Both the position numbers and the translations under genes were made by a program. 64,000 nt of DNA from Caenibius tardaugens NBRC 16725 (lineage in GTDB: Bacteria; Pseudomonadota; Alphaproteobacteria; Sphingomonadales; Sphingomonadaceae): the NCBI RefSeq assembly GCF_003860345.1, contig NZ_CP034179.1, positions 2,030,001 to 2,094,000 on the forward strand. The letters are read 5' to 3'. Of this stretch, positions 17,796 through 26,492 are shown in pieces. A model generated the notes under the pieces. The model saw only the letters and a list, made by a program, of their open reading frames with translations, did not search any database and had not been told where the DNA came from. The stretch's first letter is position 1, and each line of letters starts with the position of its first letter.

Positions 17796-20513
17796 ATGAG
17801 CGCCGATTGGGACAATGCGATTGCGAGAGCCAGGGCATACTCGCCGTTTCTGACGCTGGGGCTGGATCGCCAGCCTGAGCTGGAAGCACTGCTCGCCGCC
17901 GGGCGGCGGGACGAGGCGCTGGCCTGGGCGCGGAGCGCGGGCGCGCATGAAGAAAATCCCGGCATTGCCTTGCGTCGTGAACGGTGGGGGCTGGCCACGG
18001 CACTGGCGATCGGCGATCTTGCCGGAGCCTTTTCGCTGACCGAAGTGATGGAGACGCTGTCCAGTTTTGCCGACCGTGCGCTGGATGTGGCGATCGACGC
18101 GGCGATTCGCGAGCGTGCCCCCGATGCCGATCCGGAAGGGTTCTTCGCCATCGGGCTGGGCAAGCACGGCGCGCGCGAATTGAACTATTCGTCGGATATC
18201 GATCCCATTCTGCTTTACGATCCGCAGGCATTGCCCCGCCGCGAACGGGATGAACCGGGCGAGGCGGCGCAGCGTGTTGCCCGGCGCCTGGTGGAAATGC
18301 TCTCGCACCTCACTGCGGATGGCTATGTGTTCCGGGTCGATTTGCGGTTGCGCCCTGCTTCTGAAGTATCCCCGCTGGCGATTTCGGTGGGTGCGGCGCT
18401 GACGCATTACGAATCGTCGGCCCTCGCATGGGAACGGGCGGCCTTTATTCGTTCGCGGGCCGCAGCCGGTGATGTTCCGCGCGGGGAAGAATTTCTCGGC
18501 GCGATCCGCCCCTTCGTCTGGCGCAAGAGCCTCGATTTCGGCGCGATTGCAGAGATCGGGCGGCTGATCGGCCGTATCCGGTCGCATTACGGCGGACCGG
18601 TCGTGCCGGGGCCGGGATACGATCTGAAGCGCGGGCGCGGCGGGATTCGCGAGATCGAATTCTTCGCCCAGACGCATCAACTGATTCACGGCGGGCGGCG
18701 CCCGTCGCTGCGCGTGCGGGGCACACGGGCCGCGCTCGATGCGCTGGCGGACGAAGGCATTATTGCGGCAGAAGATGCGCAGGTTCTGGGCGACAGTTAC
18801 GATCGCCTGCGGGTGGTGGAGCACCGGCTGCAGATGGTTTCCGATCATCAGGTGCACAATCTGCCGAAAGACTCCGCGGCGCTGGATGGCGTCGCGCGGC
18901 TGGATGGCTTGCCCGATGGCGCGGCCCTGCTGGCGGAATTGACCGTTATCACCGACGCGGTCGGGCAGCGCTTCGATTCGCTGCTGGAACAGACGGGGCA
19001 GACCGCAGGCGGCGCGGCCGGGTCTGCCTTGCCGGAAAGCGGGAATCTGGCGGACCGCCTGGGGGCCTTGGGTTTTGCCAAGCCTGATGATGTCGCCGCG
19101 CGGGTGGCCAGTTGGTCCGATGGACGCGTGCGGGCCTTGCGCAGCGAAGCCGCCCGTGCGGCCTTTGCCGCGATTGAACCCACGCTGCTCGCCGCGCTGG
19201 CTGCGGCGCCTGATCCCGATGGTGCGCTGCTGCGCTGGGAAACCTTTTTGGTTAAATTACCAACTGGTGTTAACCTATTCCGCTTGTTGGAGGCGCGCCC
19301 CGGCCTGTTTGCGCAGCTTCTCGGCATTCTCACCATGTCTCCGCCGCTGGCCGAAGCACTGGTACGGCGGCCCGATCTGCTGGATGCGCTGATCGACACC
19401 ACCGCGCTCGATCTGCCCGGTTCGGTGGAAGAACTGGCCGCGCGCATGGCGCGGTGCGAAGAGGGTGACGATTATCAGGCGATTCTCGACCGTGTGCGCC
19501 GCGTCGTGGGCGAAGTGCGCTTCGCGCTGGGCGTGCAACTGATCGAGGCGGCGAACGATCCGCTGGCCATTGCAGAGGCGCTGGCGCGGACGGCCGAGGC
19601 CGCGTTGCAGGTCTGCGCCAATGCCACGTGCGAGGAATTCGCCGCAAATCACGGCCATGTTCCGGGATCGGAATTGCTGGTCATGGGGCTGGGCCGATTT
19701 GGCGGTGGTGCGCTGACCCACGCGTCCGATCTCGACATCGTCTACCTGTTCACCGACGGCGCGGGCGGGGAATCCGATGGGCGCAGGCCGCTGGGCGCAT
19801 CACTCTATTTCAATCGGCTGGCCCAACGGGTCAGCGCCGCGCTGAGCGTCCCGACAGCGGAAGGCGCGCTATACGAAGTCGACACGCGTTTGCGGCCGCA
19901 AGGCGCGCAGGGGCCGCTGGCCGTCAGTCTCGAGAGCTTCGCGCGCTATCAGCGCGAGGATGCGTGGACGTGGGAGCATATGGCGCTGGCGCGGGCTCGC
20001 CCGCTCTATGGCTCGGAAGCCGGGAAAACCGCGCTGTCGGATGTGATCCGCAGGGTGCTGGGTGCCCCGCGCGATCCGGTCAAGCTGAAGCAGGACGTGT
20101 TGAAGATGCGCGACGAAATGGCCGCGCACAAACAGCCCAAGGGCGTGCTCGATGCCAAGCTGGCGCGGGGCGGGCTGGTGGATGTGGAGTTCATGATCCA
20201 CTATCTTCAGCTACGCGACCATGTCGGTTTTTCGCCTGACGTATTCGGCGCGCGCGACGCGCTGATTGACGCCGGGCTACTGCCCATGGCGCTGCGCGAT
20301 GCGCATATTCTGATGACCCGGCTGTTGATCAGCTCGCGCCTGCTGGCGCCCGACGCGGCCATGCCGCCCCCGGCTGCGGCGCTCGCCCTGGCGCGCAATT
20401 GCGGCTGCGCGGATTCGACGGCGCTGTTGCAGCAATTTGCCGCGGCGCGGCGCTGTGTTGCCGCCGCATGGCAAGAGACATTTGGCCAAGTTCTGGAGAT
20501 CGATGATGAGTAA
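17796..20513 (+). CDS. glnE: Glutamine synthetase adenylyltransferase/adenylyl-removing enzyme
   Basis: Bifunctional regulator that adenylylates and deadenylylates glutamine synthetase in response to PII and glutamine. The 905-residue protein has two nucleotidyltransferase domains: the amino-terminal (removing) domain with GLGKHGARELNYSSDIDP and the carboxyl-terminal (transferring) domain with GLGRFGGGALTHASDLDIVY, both with intact DxD pairs, each followed by a helical GlnD-PII-associated domain. It is slightly shorter than the E. coli protein. The ATG at 17796 is chosen. Its end overlaps the bcp start. It complements gltBD further along the window. Confidence 0.96.
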   Translation: MSADWDNAIARARAYSPFLTLGLDRQPELEALLAAGRRDEALAWARSAGAHEENPGIALRRERWGLATALAIGDLAGAFSLTEVMETLSSFADRALDVAIDAAIRERAPDADPEGFFAIGLGKHGARELNYSSDIDPILLYDPQALPRRERDEPGEAAQRVARRLVEMLSHLTADGYVFRVDLRLRPASEVSPLAISVGAALTHYESSALAWERAAFIRSRAAAGDVPRGEEFLGAIRPFVWRKSLDFGAIAEIGRLIGRIRSHYGGPVVPGPGYDLKRGRGGIREIEFFAQTHQLIHGGRRPSLRVRGTRAALDALADEGIIAAEDAQVLGDSYDRLRVVEHRLQMVSDHQVHNLPKDSAALDGVARLDGLPDGAALLAELTVITDAVGQRFDSLLEQTGQTAGGAAGSALPESGNLADRLGALGFAKPDDVAARVASWSDGRVRALRSEAARAAFAAIEPTLLAALAAAPDPDGALLRWETFLVKLPTGVNLFRLLEARPGLFAQLLGILTMSPPLAEALVRRPDLLDALIDTTALDLPGSVEELAARMARCEEGDDYQAILDRVRRVVGEVRFALGVQLIEAANDPLAIAEALARTAEAALQVCANATCEEFAANHGHVPGSELLVMGLGRFGGGALTHASDLDIVYLFTDGAGGESDGRRPLGASLYFNRLAQRVSAALSVPTAEGALYEVDTRLRPQGAQGPLAVSLESFARYQREDAWTWEHMALARARPLYGSEAGKTALSDVIRRVLGAPRDPVKLKQDVLKMRDEMAAHKQPKGVLDAKLARGGLVDVEFMIHYLQLRDHVGFSPDVFGARDALIDAGLLPMALRDAHILMTRLLISSRLLAPDAAMPPPAAALALARNCGCADSTALLQQFAAARRCVAAAWQETFGQVLEIDDE

Positions 20514-20979
20514 CCGCCCCGATATTGGCGACCTGGTGCCGGACATCGCGCTGGAAACGCCCGGAGGCGCAAGCGTCAAACCGTCCGCCTATCGCGGGAA
20601 GCCACTGGTCCTGTTCTTCTATCCGAAGGACGATACCCCCGGCTGCACCACCGAAAACAAGGATTTCAGCGCATTGGCGGGCGATTTCGCCAAGGCCGGG
20701 GTTGCCTTGCTGGGGGTGAGCAAGGATGCCCCCGCGCGCCATCAGAAATTCATCGCAAAGCATGATCTGGCCGTGTCCCTCGCATCCGATCCGATTGTCG
20801 ACGGGCTTGCCGATGCCTTGGGCATCTGGGTCGAGAAGAACATGTATGGCCGGACTTACATGGGCATGGAACGCACGACTTATCTCGTCGATGCCGAAGG
20901 GCGGATTGTCCGGGTCTGGCGCAAGGTCAAGGTCAAGGACCATGCCGCCCAAGTGCTGGAGGCGGCGCGGGCGCTCTGA
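20503..20979 (+). CDS. bcp: Bcp-type peroxiredoxin
   Basis: Thiol peroxidase reducing hydrogen and organic peroxides, 158 residues. The thioredoxin fold carries VLFFYPKDDTPGCTTENKDF, split here by the peroxidatic cysteine in TPGCT. The position five residues later, where two-cysteine Bcp proteins have their resolving cysteine, is lysine, so this looks like a one-cysteine form. Two ATGs (20503, 20506) follow GGAG; the second has the better spacing. The start overlaps glnE by about ten bases, so translation is coupled to glnE. Confidence 0.93.
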   Translation: MMSNRPDIGDLVPDIALETPGGASVKPSAYRGKPLVLFFYPKDDTPGCTTENKDFSALAGDFAKAGVALLGVSKDAPARHQKFIAKHDLAVSLASDPIVDGLADALGIWVEKNMYGRTYMGMERTTYLVDAEGRIVRVWRKVKVKDHAAQVLEAARAL

Positions 20980-21003
20980 CGCTGTTCCTGCCCCCGGTCT
21001 ATC

Positions 21004-21795
21004 ATGTCCGCTTCCCTTGGTGCTGCCCTGCGTTCCGTTCTTCTCACTGCCGATCCCGGCGGCAAGGTCATGGCCGCGCGGGCGGTGGCGCGTGACTGGC
21101 GGCTCGGCCGCCTCGATTTCACTTTCGATGTGGCTATGCCGGACAGCCCCGCACGGCCTGCCCGGCCGGAACTGCTCCCCCCGAATCGTATGCCGAAGCG
21201 CGGGCGCGGCGGGTCGGAACGCGGGCGAATCGCCCTGTGGCATGCGCTGGCGCATATCGAATTCGTCGCCATCGATCTGGCGATCGATATGGCCGGCCGC
21301 TTCGGTGCACAGATGGGGCCCGGCTTTGTCGGCGATTTTCTGTCAGTCGCCGCGGATGAAGCGATGCATTTCGCCATTCTGCAACGCCATCTCCGGGTGC
21401 TGGGCAGCACTTATGGCGATTTGCCCGCGCATGCCGGATTGTGGGAGGCGGCGGAAAAGACACGCCACGATGTCGCCGCGCGGCTGGCCGTGGTGCCGAT
21501 GGTGCTCGAAGCGCGCGGACTCGACGTCACGCCCGCCACGATTACCCGTGTTCTGGACAGCGGGGACGTTACCGGTTCGCGTATCCTGCAAAGAATACTT
21601 GACGACGAAATTCGTCATGTGCGGATCGGCACAACGCATTTCGTCGCATGGTGCGCAAATAAGCAAAAAGCACCGGAATCTCATTGGAAAGAGCTGGTCG
21701 GGCGGTACTTTGGCGGCGCGATTAAGCCGCCATTCAACGACTCAGCGCGTCTTGCAGCCGGTTTGTCGCGAGATTTCTACGCAGCCATTGCCTGA
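21004..21795 (+). CDS. DUF455 ferritin-like domain protein
   Basis: Cytoplasmic helical protein of 263 residues in the DUF455 family, which has a ferritin-like four-helix bundle. Candidate metal ligands are the Glu/His pairs in LAHIEFVAIDL, AADEAMHFAIL, and DDEIRHVRIG. It begins 24 bases after bcp on the same strand, so it is likely in the glnE-bcp operon. Function in the family is unproven; a di-iron redox or tRNA-modifying role (some relatives resemble MiaE) is only speculation. Confidence 0.85.
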   Translation: MSASLGAALRSVLLTADPGGKVMAARAVARDWRLGRLDFTFDVAMPDSPARPARPELLPPNRMPKRGRGGSERGRIALWHALAHIEFVAIDLAIDMAGRFGAQMGPGFVGDFLSVAADEAMHFAILQRHLRVLGSTYGDLPAHAGLWEAAEKTRHDVAARLAVVPMVLEARGLDVTPATITRVLDSGDVTGSRILQRILDDEIRHVRIGTTHFVAWCANKQKAPESHWKELVGRYFGGAIKPPFNDSARLAAGLSRDFYAAIA

Positions 21796-21934
21796 GTCGA
21801 TTCCGTCAAGTTAGAACAAACTCACGAGACGGCGGGGGGTTCCATCGTCTTCATTCATTTTTTTCCGGGACCGGGATCTGGTCGTGGAAAACGGGTTAGC
21901 GCGGCATCCAGCGTGGTGCCGGAAAAAGAGGACG

Positions 21935-22594
21935 ATGCGGCGAGACATGATTTTCCCGATCGCAAAGAAGCTCACTTCCGCACTTGTTGCTTTGGCTGGT
22001 GCAATGATCGTGATGGCGGCTGCTCCGGCACACGCATCGGACGGTTCCAGCTTTAACGAAGGTGACACCCAGTTCCGCAAGCTGTTCTCCAGCTGGGAAG
22101 ACATGGATGCACCGGCGGTGATCACCAACGCTGCCAAAGTGGCCGTTCCCTCGCGTATGCCGGTTGAAAACGTGCGGCTCTCCAGCGATTACGGCATGCG
22201 TACACACCCCGTGCTTGGCGGTCGCCGCGCACACAAGGGCGTGGATCTCGCTGGCCCGACCGGAACCCCGGTCTATGCGACCGCCGATGGCACCGTGGGC
22301 ATGGCCCAGTGGTTCAGCAGCTACGGCAACTATATCCAGATCGAACATGGCGCAGGTCTCCAGACCCGTTATGGCCACCTTTCGGGTTACACTGTGGCCG
22401 CTGGCCAACGGGTCCGCAAAGGCGACCTGATCGGCTATATCGGTTCGACCGGCCGTTCCACCGGCCCGCATCTGCACTACGAAGTCCGTGTGGCCGGCGT
22501 TGCCGTCAACCCGATCCCCTATATGGTCGAAACCACAGCCCAGCAGGCTTTCGCTCTGGCGCGCGGCGAAGGTGGCAAGGGCGGCCCCGAATAA
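21935..22594 (+). CDS. M23-family peptidoglycan endopeptidase
   Basis: Exported LytM-type metallopeptidase of 219 residues that should cut peptide cross-links in peptidoglycan. It has a signal peptide ending APAHA|SD at about residue 34. The zinc ligands are in RRAHKGVDL (HxxxD) and GPHLHYE (HxH), both intact, within the conserved core SSDYGMRTHPVLGG to PIPYM. There is no LysM domain or coiled coil. I chose the ATG at 21935, with AGAGGA just upstream; a longer in-frame start at 21884 would bury the signal peptide. A strong hairpin follows the gene. Confidence 0.92.
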   Translation: MRRDMIFPIAKKLTSALVALAGAMIVMAAAPAHASDGSSFNEGDTQFRKLFSSWEDMDAPAVITNAAKVAVPSRMPVENVRLSSDYGMRTHPVLGGRRAHKGVDLAGPTGTPVYATADGTVGMAQWFSSYGNYIQIEHGAGLQTRYGHLSGYTVAAGQRVRKGDLIGYIGSTGRSTGPHLHYEVRVAGVAVNPIPYMVETTAQQAFALARGEGGKGGPE

Positions 22595-22620
22595 GTTTCC
22601 AAACAATCGGAATGACAGAC

Positions 22621-22641
22621 GGCCCGGGCAAGTCCCGGGCC
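22621..22641 (+). terminator. Hairpin terminator after the M23 peptidase gene
   Basis: GGCCCGGG and CCCGGGCC form a perfect 8-bp stem with a 5-base loop, 26 bases after the stop, followed by TTGTCAT. It lies between convergent genes, so it may also end galU transcripts. Confidence 0.7.
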
Positions 22642-22759
22642 TTGTCATATATACGGCCCGCGTAACGCCCGGTGCCCTGCTTCCATCCGTGCCCCGGATT
22701 GGGCCCCGAATTGCGCAGCGAACGGAACACCGCGGCGTGGATATATGCGGGCTTGTGCC

Positions 22760-23647
22760 CTAGCTGGCGAGCAGCCGTTCCACCATGGCCCGTACATCTG
22801 CGCCCATATCTTCCCGTTCGAGCGCGAGGGACAGTGTCGCTTCCACGAAGCCGAGCTTGCTGCCGCAGTCGAAGCGGCGGCCATCGAACGTCACCGCGTG
22901 AAAGGGTTGGGTGCCGATCATGCGGGCCATCGCATCGGTCAGCTGGATTTCGCCGCCCGCACCCTTTTCCTGATTTTCGAGCGTCCGCATCACTTCGGGC
23001 TGCAGGATATAGCGCCCTGATATGATCTTGTTGGAGGGTGCCTGATCCACGGGTGGTTTTTCAACCAGCCCTTTGACTTCGGTCAGTTTCCCGCAGAGCC
23101 TGTCCAGCGTGGGGCCGGGATCGATCACGCCATAACTGGACACTTCGTGGCGGGGAACTTCCAGCACGCTAATCAGATTGCCGCCGACTTCATGATAGGC
23201 GTCGATCATCTGCTTCATGCAGCCGGGCGAACCGATCATCAGTTCATCGGGCAGGAAAATGGCAAACGGATCGTCGCCGACAATGGCGCGCGCGCACCAG
23301 ATGGCGTGGCCCAGCCCAAGCGGCACCTGCTGTCGCACGGCGATCACATCGCCCGGCACGGCCCGGGTTGGTTCGAGTACGGCCATGTCCTTATCGCGTT
23401 CGCGCAGCATCGATTCCAGTTCAAACGCCACATCGAAATGTTCGACGATCGAGGTCTTGCCGCGCCCGGTGACGAAGATCATCTGTTCGATGCCCGCCTC
23501 GCGCGCTTCATCCACCGCATACTGGATCAGCGGCCGATCGACGATCGGCAGCATTTCCTTCGGAATAACCTTGGTTGCCGGAAGGAAGCGTGTGCCCAAT
23601 CCTGCGACAGGGAAGACGGCTTTTCTGATCGGTTTACGTTTCGTCAT
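22760..23647 (-). CDS. galU: UTP-glucose-1-phosphate uridylyltransferase
   Basis: Makes UDP-glucose for envelope glycans, 295 residues. The nucleotide-binding start VFPVAGLGTRFLPATKVIPKE and the sugar-binding regions around LGLGHAIWCAR and VSSYGVIDPG are typical, and the length matches bacterial GalU proteins (about 290-300). ATG at 23647 sits in MTKRKPIRK. The gene is divergent from murA across an 84-base gap, so the two envelope-precursor genes share a promoter region. Confidence 0.96.
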   Translation of the reverse strand: MTKRKPIRKAVFPVAGLGTRFLPATKVIPKEMLPIVDRPLIQYAVDEAREAGIEQMIFVTGRGKTSIVEHFDVAFELESMLRERDKDMAVLEPTRAVPGDVIAVRQQVPLGLGHAIWCARAIVGDDPFAIFLPDELMIGSPGCMKQMIDAYHEVGGNLISVLEVPRHEVSSYGVIDPGPTLDRLCGKLTEVKGLVEKPPVDQAPSNKIISGRYILQPEVMRTLENQEKGAGGEIQLTDAMARMIGTQPFHAVTFDGRRFDCGSKLGFVEATLSLALEREDMGADVRAMVERLLAS

Positions 23648-23731
23648 ACTGGCAGAGGTAGGCGGTGGGTTTAGACGGCGTCAACTGCGCACTTGCCTTG
23701 CTCCGGCTGGAAATCGCGCTAAATGCTGTCC

Positions 23732-25015
23732 ATGGACAAGATCATTATTGAAGGCGGGAAACGCCTTTCGGGCACCATTCCCGTTTCGGGCGCGAAGAAT
23801 GCCGCTCTCACCCTGCTTCCTTGCGCGCTGCTGACGGAAGAGCCGCTGACATTGCGGAATCTGCCGCGTCTGGCGGATATTGACGGTTTCCAGCATCTGA
23901 TGACGCAATTCGGGGTGTCCACCGCAATTGCCGGTGCGCGGCCTGAAGATTTCGGCCGGGTGATGACGTTGCAGGCCACGCGCGTCACCTCCACCACCGC
24001 GCCCTATGATCTGGTGCGCAAGATGCGCGCGTCGATTCTGGTGCTGGGGCCGATGCTGGCGCGTGCGGGTGAGGCGACCGTTTCGCTCCCCGGCGGGTGC
24101 GCCATTGGCAACCGCCCGATCGATCTGCATCTCAAGGTTCTCGAAGCGATCGGCGCCCAGATCGAACTGGCAGCCGGGTATGTTCGGGCGATTGCGCCGG
24201 ATGGCGGCTTGCCCGGTGGCCGGTACACGTTCCCGGTGGTCTCGGTCGGGGCGACGGAAAATGCCCTGATGGCCGCAGTTCTCGCGCGGGGCACCAGCAC
24301 GTTCCACAACGCGGCGCGTGAACCCGAAATCATCGATCTGTGCCGTATGCTCGAAGCGATGGGCGCCCAGATCGAAGGTATCGGGACATCGGATCTGACC
24401 GTGCATGGGGTCGAACGGTTGCACGGCGCCACCTATCGGGTGATGTCCGACCGGATCGAAGCCGGGAGCTATGCCTGCGCTGCCGCGATTACCGGCGGTG
24501 AAGTCACCCTGAAAGGCGCCAATTTCGAAGAAATGGAAGCCACGGTGCAGGTCTTGCGCGATGCGGGCGTTACCGTAGAGGCGGTTGACGGCGGCATGCA
24601 TGTTTCCGCCGATGGGCCAATCAGGCCGGTCACCGCGTCGACCGCGCCCTACCCCGGCTTTGCCACGGACATGCAGGCGCAATTGATGGCGCTGCTGTGC
24701 CGCGCGGAAGGGACCAGTGTCCTGACCGAAACCATTTTCGAAAACCGTTACATGCACGTACCCGAACTGAACCGCATGGGGGCGAATATCGAAACCTCGG
24801 GTCGCACGGCGATCGTGCATGGGGTTCCGAAGCTTACGGGTGCCGAAGTCATGGCAACCGATCTGCGCGCATCGATGAGCCTGGTGATCGCCGGTCTGGC
24901 GGCGGAAGGCCAGACGCAGGTGCATCGCCTGTATCACCTCGATCGTGGATATGAACGGCTGGAAGAGAAACTCTCTCTGCTGGGCGCTCAGGTGGAGCGT
25001 GTGGGCGACGGCTAG
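23732..25015 (+). CDS. murA: UDP-N-acetylglucosamine 1-carboxyvinyltransferase
   Basis: First committed enzyme of peptidoglycan synthesis: transfers enolpyruvate from PEP to UDP-GlcNAc. 427 residues, with the amino-terminal SGAKNAAL loop, the active-site loop [11 protein letters not shown] with nucleophile Cys123 (the fosfomycin target), and the carboxyl motif [16 protein letters not shown] at 23732 gives the family start MDKIIIEGG; an in-frame ATG three codons earlier is possible. It is divergent from galU. Confidence 0.97.
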   Translation: MDKIIIEGGKRLSGTIPVSGAKNAALTLLPCALLTEEPLTLRNLPRLADIDGFQHLMTQFGVSTAIAGARPEDFGRVMTLQATRVTSTTAPYDLVRKMRASILVLGPMLARAGEATVSLPGGCAIGNRPIDLHLKVLEAIGAQIELAAGYVRAIAPDGGLPGGRYTFPVVSVGATENALMAAVLARGTSTFHNAAREPEIIDLCRMLEAMGAQIEGIGTSDLTVHGVERLHGATYRVMSDRIEAGSYACAAAITGGEVTLKGANFEEMEATVQVLRDAGVTVEAVDGGMHVSADGPIRPVTASTAPYPGFATDMQAQLMALLCRAEGTSVLTETIFENRYMHVPELNRMGANIETSGRTAIVHGVPKLTGAEVMATDLRASMSLVIAGLAAEGQTQVHRLYHLDRGYERLEEKLSLLGAQVERVGDG

Positions 25016-25027
25016 GTCTTATATATC

Positions 25028-25052
25028 GGAGCTTCTCTGCCTCTCATGCGTT
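25028..25052 (+). promoter_or_regulatory. Candidate EcfG-type general stress promoter
   Basis: GGAGC (25028-25032), a 16-base spacer, then CGTT (25049-25052). The alphaproteobacterial EcfG consensus is GGAAC-N16/17-CGTT, so this differs by one base. It lies directly before a small gene of stress-protein type, with a good Shine-Dalgarno between. Confidence 0.5.
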
Positions 25053-25079
25053 GAACGGCAAAGCAGAGGAGTTTCGACT

Positions 25080-25328
25080 ATGAGCTTTATGATCAAACTC
25101 GCAGCGCTTGCTGCCGCAGGTTATGCCGGTTTTCGCTATCTATCCGGCAAGAAGAGCCATAGCGGCCAGCCCGCGTTTGCTAGTGGCGAAACCGACAAGG
25201 AAAACTTTTCCCAGGTACGCGATGCGGGGCCCAAGGCCATGCGCGACAAACCGAAACGCGAATGGACGACCGCCGACCAACAATCGGATGAAAGTTTTCC
25301 GGCAAGCGATCCGCCCGGCAATTACTGA
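25080..25328 (+). CDS. Small protein with a carboxyl-terminal SFPASDPP motif
   Basis: Unrecognised 82-residue protein. It has an amino-terminal hydrophobic helix (about 4-21, LAALAAAGYAGFRYL) that could anchor it in the membrane, and a polar tail ending QSDESFPASDPPGNY. The SFPASDPP ending is recurrent in small alphaproteobacterial proteins. ATG 25080 follows AGAGGAG with good spacing. It is preceded by a near-consensus EcfG promoter, so a role in the general stress response is a reasonable guess. Its stop overlaps the end of the convergent ribbon-helix-helix gene. Confidence 0.7.
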   Translation: MSFMIKLAALAAAGYAGFRYLSGKKSHSGQPAFASGETDKENFSQVRDAGPKAMRDKPKREWTTADQQSDESFPASDPPGNY

Positions 25329-25570
25329 GAGATCGTGCCCGCGCGTAATTGCGCCACCAGCCAAAGGCGCAGGGCACCCGCCAGTCCGGGCGGCGTTTCG
25401 GCCTGAATGCGTTCCGAATCGATTCGCGCAATCAGCGCGTTGAGCGGAATGCCGAGCCGGGCAGAGGCCTCTTTCAGCATGTCCCAGAAAACCGGTTCGA
25501 GACTGATGGATGTCTTGTGTCCGGCAATCTCCACGGACCGTTTCACCGGAGGATGATAATGCGTGGCCAT
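25322..25570 (-). CDS. Ribbon-helix-helix domain protein
   Basis: Small DNA-binding-type protein of 82 residues. The region VKRSVEIAGHKTSISLEPVFWDMLKE fits a ribbon-helix-helix fold: a beta strand (KTSISL) followed by two helices. It resembles the RHH_4 group found in many alphaproteobacteria, often next to unrelated genes. There is no toxin-like gene beside it, so an antitoxin role is not supported. It is convergent with the small stress-type gene and 79 bases from phaB on the same strand. Confidence 0.75.
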   Translation of the reverse strand: MATHYHPPVKRSVEIAGHKTSISLEPVFWDMLKEASARLGIPLNALIARIDSERIQAETPPGLAGALRLWLVAQLRAGTISQ

Positions 25571-25649
25571 GCTGTGTCCTGCCCGGCGCGCGAACGGGGA
25601 TCAAGCACTATGAAAGTGCCGGACGGATGCCCGGCACTTTCCTCGCTGA

Positions 25650-26372
25650 TCAGTACATGTGTTGTCCGCCGTTGATCGACATGGTCGAACCGGTGACGAA
25701 GGTCGCGTCATCCGCTGTGAAGAAGCTGACGCCGCGGGCAATTTCCGAGGCATGGCCGAGGCGCCCGATGGGAATGCGCGCGATGATTTTGTCCAGCACC
25801 GGTTGGGGCACTGCGGCGACCATATCGGTATCGATATAACCGGGTGCGATGGCGTTGACGGTTACGCCGAACTTTGCGCCTTCCTGCGCCAATGCCTTGG
25901 TGAATCCGTGAATGCCTGATTTCGCGGCAGCATAGTTGACCTGCCCATATTGGCCCGCCTGACCATTGACGGAGCCGATATTGACGACGCGGCCCCAGCC
26001 GCGGTCCCGCATTCCGGGGAATGTCGCCTTGGCCATGTTGAAGCAGCCGCCGAGGTTGATCCGGATCACGTCATCCCAGTCTTCCCAGCTCATCTTGTGC
26101 AAGACACCATCGCGCGTGACCCCGGCGTTGTTCACGACGATATCGATCGGCCCGATCTCGGCCTCGATCCGTTTGCAGCCTTCCATGGTGGCGGCGTGAT
26201 CACCCACATCCCATCGGTATGCCGGTATGCCTGTTCTATCGGTAAAAGCGCGCGCCTTGTCATCGTTGCCGGCATAGTTGGCAACGACGGTCCGTCCCTG
26301 CTCCTTGAGTGCAAGGCAAATGCCTTCACCAATGCCGCGCGTACCGCCCGTAACGATAGCCACTTTCGCCAT
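25650..26372 (-). CDS. phaB: Acetoacetyl-CoA reductase
   Basis: NADPH-dependent short-chain dehydrogenase that reduces acetoacetyl-CoA to (R)-3-hydroxybutyryl-CoA for polyhydroxyalkanoate synthesis. 240 residues, with the Rossmann motif TGGTRGIG, NNAG, and catalytic Ser134, Tyr147 and Lys151 (YAAAK). The ending SINGGQHMY matches PhaB closely. ATG 26372 is preceded by GAGAGGAG. No phaA or phaC is nearby; phaZ lies 22 kb away. A hairpin in the leader includes the Shine-Dalgarno (listed separately). Confidence 0.93.
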   Translation of the reverse strand: MAKVAIVTGGTRGIGEGICLALKEQGRTVVANYAGNDDKARAFTDRTGIPAYRWDVGDHAATMEGCKRIEAEIGPIDIVVNNAGVTRDGVLHKMSWEDWDDVIRINLGGCFNMAKATFPGMRDRGWGRVVNIGSVNGQAGQYGQVNYAAAKSGIHGFTKALAQEGAKFGVTVNAIAPGYIDTDMVAAVPQPVLDKIIARIPIGRLGHASEIARGVSFFTADDATFVTGSTMSINGGQHMY

Positions 26373-26377
26373 AAAGG

Positions 26378-26407
26378 CTCCTCTCTGTTGGTCCCAACAG
26401 GAAGGAG
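26378..26407 (-). promoter_or_regulatory. Leader hairpin covering the phaB ribosome-binding site
   Basis: Read on the minus strand, arms CTCCTTCCTGTTGG and CCAACAGAGAGGAG pair at 13 of 14 positions (one G-U), around a tiny loop. The right arm holds the Shine-Dalgarno GAGAGGAG of phaB. It could hide that site or act as a DNA operator. Confidence 0.45.
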
Positions 26408-26492
26408 AGTATGCAAACGGCCATGACCCGGCAAGCGCACAATGGCGCATAAAGTTATTTAGATGATGTTTTTTGGATGAACCGAATTTCGC

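Noticed and set aside
15996-18857. Very long leftward frame running from the M28 peptidase into glnE
   Set aside because: Only the part up to 17690 has a signal peptide and peptidase motifs; the rest is antisense to the well-supported glnE.
25322-25570. Toxin-antitoxin pair with the ribbon-helix-helix protein as antitoxin
   Set aside because: Neither neighbour resembles a toxin: one is a SFPASDPP-type small protein on the other strand, the other is phaB.
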